From positions 1 to 8,079 of the forward strand of contig DATAUF010000006.1 of assembly GCA_036268405.1 (NCBI GenBank): a stretch of DNA of 8,079 nt, written 5' to 3'. The notes under the pieces were generated by a model that was not told the DNA's origin, did not search any database, and worked only from the letters and a program-made list of their open reading frames with translations. Made by a program: the position numbers and the translations under genes. Below are positions 6,289 to 8,079 of this stretch, piece by piece. The stretch comes from DASZTV01 sp036268405 (GTDB taxonomy: Bacteria > Actinomycetota > Actinomycetes > JAFAQI01). Within the stretch, counting starts at the first letter, position 1, and each line of letters begins with the position of its first letter.

Positions 6289-7185
6289 CTAGGAGAAGCC
6301 CAGCCGGTTGAGCTGCTTGGGGTCACGCTGCCAGTCCTTGGCGACCTTCACCCGCAGGTCGAGGTAGACACTCGCACCGAGCAACGCTTCGATCTGTCGG
6401 CGCGCCGCGGTGCCGACGTCGCGCAACCGCTCCCCGCCGACCCCGATCACGATGCCCTTCTGGCTGTCGCGCTCGACGTACATGACGGCGTGGATGTCGA
6501 TGCGCTGATCGCCGCGGACCATCTCCTCCACGACGACGGCGATGGAGTGCGGCAGCTCGTCACGCACCCCTGACAGCGCGGCCTCGCGGATCAGCTCCGC
6601 CACCATGACGCTTTCCGGAGAGTCGGTGAGCTCACCGTCTGGATACAGCGGCGGACCCTCGGGCAGTCGGGCAACCAGCAGGTCGGCGAGCAGCCCCACC
6701 TGAAAGCCATCGACGGCGCTGACCGGCACGATCTCCGCCCAGTCCCCGAGATCCGCGACCTCGAGCAACCGCTCGCCAACCTGGTTCTTGCTGGCGATGT
6801 CGCACTTCGTCACGACGGCAATGGCCGTCGTCGCACCGGCGATCGCATGCAGCTGGTCGGCGATGAACCTGTCACCCGGTCCGACCTTCTCGGTGGCGGG
6901 AACGCACATCGCGACGATGTCCACCTCGACCACGGTGGCGCGCACCAGGTCGTTGAGCCGCTGTCCAAGGAGGGTTCGCGGGCGATGAAAGCCCGGGGTG
7001 TCGACGAGTACGAGCTGCGCGTCGGGTCGCGACACGATGCCGCGGATCGCGTGACGCGTGGTCTGCGGCCGATCGCTCGTGATCGCGACCTTGCTGCCGA
7101 CAAGTGCATTGGTGAGGGTCGACTTGCCGGTGTTCGGACGGCCGAGGAAGCACGCGAACCCCGAACAGAAGCCGTGTGCGGTCAT
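6289..7185 (-). CDS. era: GTPase Era, 16S rRNA-binding ribosome assembly factor
   Basis: Essential GTPase that binds the 3' end of 16S rRNA and aids 30S maturation; cytoplasmic or membrane-associated. Length is 298 residues, normal for the family. The G domain has G1 GRPNTGKST (15-23), the switch region SDRPQTTRHAI (37-47), G3 DTPGFHRPRT (62-71), G4 TKCD (126-129) and G5 SAV (156-158). The C-terminal type-II KH domain holds YVERDSQKGIVIG and VYLDLRVKVAKDWQRDP (273-289). The GxxG loop reads GVGG (248-251), where the usual form I know is GKGG. The start is ATG at 7185, giving MTAHGFCSGFACFLGRPN, as in other actinobacterial Era proteins. It overlaps the GNAT stop by 4 bases; an ATG at 7227 lies inside the GNAT gene and is unlikely. 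A GAGGA abuts the ATG too closely to be a normal ribosome site, so translation is probably coupled. Confidence 0.97.
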   Translation of the reverse strand: MTAHGFCSGFACFLGRPNTGKSTLTNALVGSKVAITSDRPQTTRHAIRGIVSRPDAQLVLVDTPGFHRPRTLLGQRLNDLVRATVVEVDIVAMCVPATEKVGPGDRFIADQLHAIAGATTAIAVVTKCDIASKNQVGERLLEVADLGDWAEIVPVSAVDGFQVGLLADLLVARLPEGPPLYPDGELTDSPESVMVAELIREAALSGVRDELPHSIAVVVEEMVRGDQRIDIHAVMYVERDSQKGIVIGVGGERLRDVGTAARRQIEALLGASVYLDLRVKVAKDWQRDPKQLNRLGFS

Positions 7186-7694
7186 TCCTCGCCGCGCAGC
7201 TTGGAGTACATGACCATGTCGCGCCACTCACCATCACGGAAGCAGGCGCGACGCAGGACGCCCTCGCGCGTGAAGCCCGCGTTCTCGAGTGCTCGTTGCT
7301 CGCCGACATTGCCGAGCTCGGTGCCCGCTTCGACGCGCTCGCGGAGGGTGTGGGCAAACAGGTACTCGGCGAGAAGCCGTTGCGCCGCGCTGCCGTGACC
7401 CTTGCCACGCGCGTCGGGAGCGATCCAGATGCCGATGTTCCAGCACTCGCCATACGGCGGCGGGCCGTTGAGGGTCAGGCGCCAGCTCACCTCGCCGACC
7501 GGTTCGCCCGAATCATCAACCACGACGAGCCGACCGCCGTCATCGCGGAGCGTCTTTCCCTGCTCGACCATCTCGGAGATGCCACGGGGATCCCGATAGC
7601 CGAACCAGCCGAACTTCCCCGCTGTGTCCGGACCTCCGCGCTCGCCTTCCAGAAGGGCGACGTCGGCACCGGTGACGGGGCGGAGCACCGTCAC
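7182..7694 (-). CDS. GNAT-family N-acetyltransferase (RimJ/RimL-like)
   Basis: Acetyl-CoA-dependent N-acetyltransferase of 170 residues with the Acetyltransf_3-type layout. The N-terminal strand is VLRPVTGADVALLE, the central sheet is LVVVDDSGEPVGEVSW (56-71), and the acetyl-CoA-binding motif A is IGIWIAPDARGKGHGSAAQRL, with the pyrophosphate-binding Arg96-Gly-Lys-Gly-His-Gly101. The typical RimJ/L-like tail has N129, RALENAGFTREGVLRR and WRDMVMYSKL. The substrate is unknown; relatives acetylate ribosomal protein N-termini, antibiotics or small amines. The start is GTG at 7694, overlapping the stop of the preceding gene as GTGA (7691-7694). Its own stop overlaps the era start as ATGA (7182-7185). 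It lies inside the otherwise conserved deaminase-like/era pair, hinting at a recent insertion or a link to ribosome assembly (inference). Confidence 0.92.
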   Translation of the reverse strand: MTVLRPVTGADVALLEGERGGPDTAGKFGWFGYRDPRGISEMVEQGKTLRDDGGRLVVVDDSGEPVGEVSWRLTLNGPPPYGECWNIGIWIAPDARGKGHGSAAQRLLAEYLFAHTLRERVEAGTELGNVGEQRALENAGFTREGVLRRACFRDGEWRDMVMYSKLRGEE

Positions 7695-7978
7695 GCGGGC
7701 ACCACGTGGACGACGGGGTCGCCCAGCCCGGCGAGCACGCCACGATCGGCATCATCCGCAGCAGTGACCACGACCGCCGCCTCGAGCTTGGTCACGCCGC
7801 TGGACGCCGCGGCCGCCACAGCTGCCTCCAATGCGGTCAACGACAGGGCCGGAAGCGCAACCGTTGCCGCGACGTACGTGCGCCCGATGTCGTCGCGGAC
7901 GGCTGCGCCCTCGGCTGCCCCCGTCCGAGCCCGCGCGGAGCGGGCAAGGGTGACGAGCTTGGTGTCCTCGGCGTCCAC
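7691..7978 (-). CDS. Cytidine-deaminase-like small protein without zinc ligands
   Basis: Protein of 95 residues resembling the short cytidine-deaminase-fold proteins often encoded beside era in actinobacteria. The start DAEDTKLVTLARSARARTGA matches the first helix of the deaminase fold, and GAAVRDDIGRTYVAATV (24-40) matches the beta hairpin that in true deaminases carries the Gly-Ala-Ala and substrate-contact residues. LSLTALEAAVAAAASSGV (45-62) occupies the helix of the Cys-Ala-Glu motif. Glu51 may be the retained proton-shuttle position, but the protein has no cysteine at all and only one histidine (His91), so neither the C/H-A-E nor the PCxxC zinc site exists. Catalytic deamination is therefore very unlikely; a structural or regulatory role is inferred. 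The start is GTG, 2 bases after the upstream stop, without an evident Shine-Dalgarno. It overlaps the GNAT gene by 4 bases. Confidence 0.8.
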   Translation of the reverse strand: MDAEDTKLVTLARSARARTGAAEGAAVRDDIGRTYVAATVALPALSLTALEAAVAAAASSGVTKLEAAVVVTAADDADRGVLAGLGDPVVHVVPA

Positions 7979-7980
7979 CG

Positions 7981-8079
7981 TTACAGGCTACGGATGGGCA
8001 GCTTGACGATGAGCACGGTGCCGACTCGGTTGCGCCGGCCCTTGGCGCCCTCCGCGGTGAACCGCAGACCGTGCGCATC
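7981..8079 (-). CDS. C-terminal end of a CorC/HlyC (CNNM-like) CBS-domain transporter; runs off the right edge
   Basis: The last 32 codons of a gene ending in TAA (7981-7983) are visible. They encode AHGLRFTAEGAKGRRNRVGTV followed by LIVKLPIRSL. The pattern of a Gly-Leu-x-Phe strand, then a Gly-Arg-Arg turn and a final hydrophobic strand, fits the C-terminal CorC_HlyC domain (a FAD-like-fold module) of hemolysin-family magnesium/cobalt exporters. That family commonly sits upstream of the deaminase-like gene and era in actinobacteria. Assignment rests on this short tail and on gene order. Only 2 bases separate it from the next gene, so they share a transcript. Confidence 0.62.
   Translation of the reverse strand, partial: DAHGLRFTAEGAKGRRNRVGTVLIVKLPIRSL

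Noticed and set aside
7176..8006. A 276-codon plus-strand open frame across the GNAT and deaminase-like genes.
   Set aside because: It is antisense to three consecutive overlapping genes that match known families; no signal of its own.
1..8079. Search by eye for tRNA, rRNA, CRISPR repeats, transposase genes, attachment sites or prophage genes.
   Set aside because: None seen; the gene insertions into the conserved cluster show no flanking repeats or mobility genes.

Overview
This window reads as a chromosomal segment of a high-GC actinobacterium. The support is the strongly G/C-biased third codon positions, frequent GTG starts, and the recognisable actinobacterial housekeeping cluster CorC-type transporter, cytidine-deaminase-like protein, era, recO, uppS. 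The genus cannot be fixed from the sequence alone. There are no RNA genes, CRISPR arrays, insertion sequences or phage genes. Nearly all the DNA is coding and no gene-free stretch exceeds about 210 bases.

Layout, read along the minus strand from right to left. The 3' end of a CorC/HlyC-type CBS transporter (7981-8079) is followed by a small, metal-ligand-less cytidine-deaminase-like protein (7691-7978), a GNAT N-acetyltransferase (7182-7694) and the ribosome-assembly GTPase era (6289-7185). These genes are separated by 2 bases or overlap by 4, so they form a tight, probably translationally coupled operon. After an interruption comes recO (2900-3646). After a second interruption come a NarL-type two-component system (sensor kinase 983-2185, response regulator 306-986, 4-base overlap) and the 5' end of uppS (1-266), which makes the polyprenyl lipid carrier of cell-wall synthesis.

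Two plus-strand genes for exported proteins sit in the interruptions. A large secreted serine-carboxyl protease of the sedolisin/kumamolisin family (S53) with a long C-terminal extension (3779-6268) lies between era and recO. A small secreted allene-oxide-cyclase-like/dirigent-like barrel protein (2396-2863) lies between recO and the kinase. It is divergent from the kinase across a 210-base spacer holding two adjacent inverted repeats, and convergent with recO across a perfect 15-bp hairpin that contains the recO stop codon.

Possible joint working (inference): the housekeeping genes serve ribosome maturation, recombination repair and cell-wall lipid synthesis. The two-component system looks like a membrane/envelope-sensing DesK/LiaS-type pair. 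It may control the divergent secreted barrel protein, itself, and by co-transcription the downstream uppS. No wholly new system is obvious. The most interesting candidate is this small module of sensor pair, secreted barrel protein and uppS inserted into a conserved cluster, followed by the degenerate deaminase-GNAT-Era coupling.
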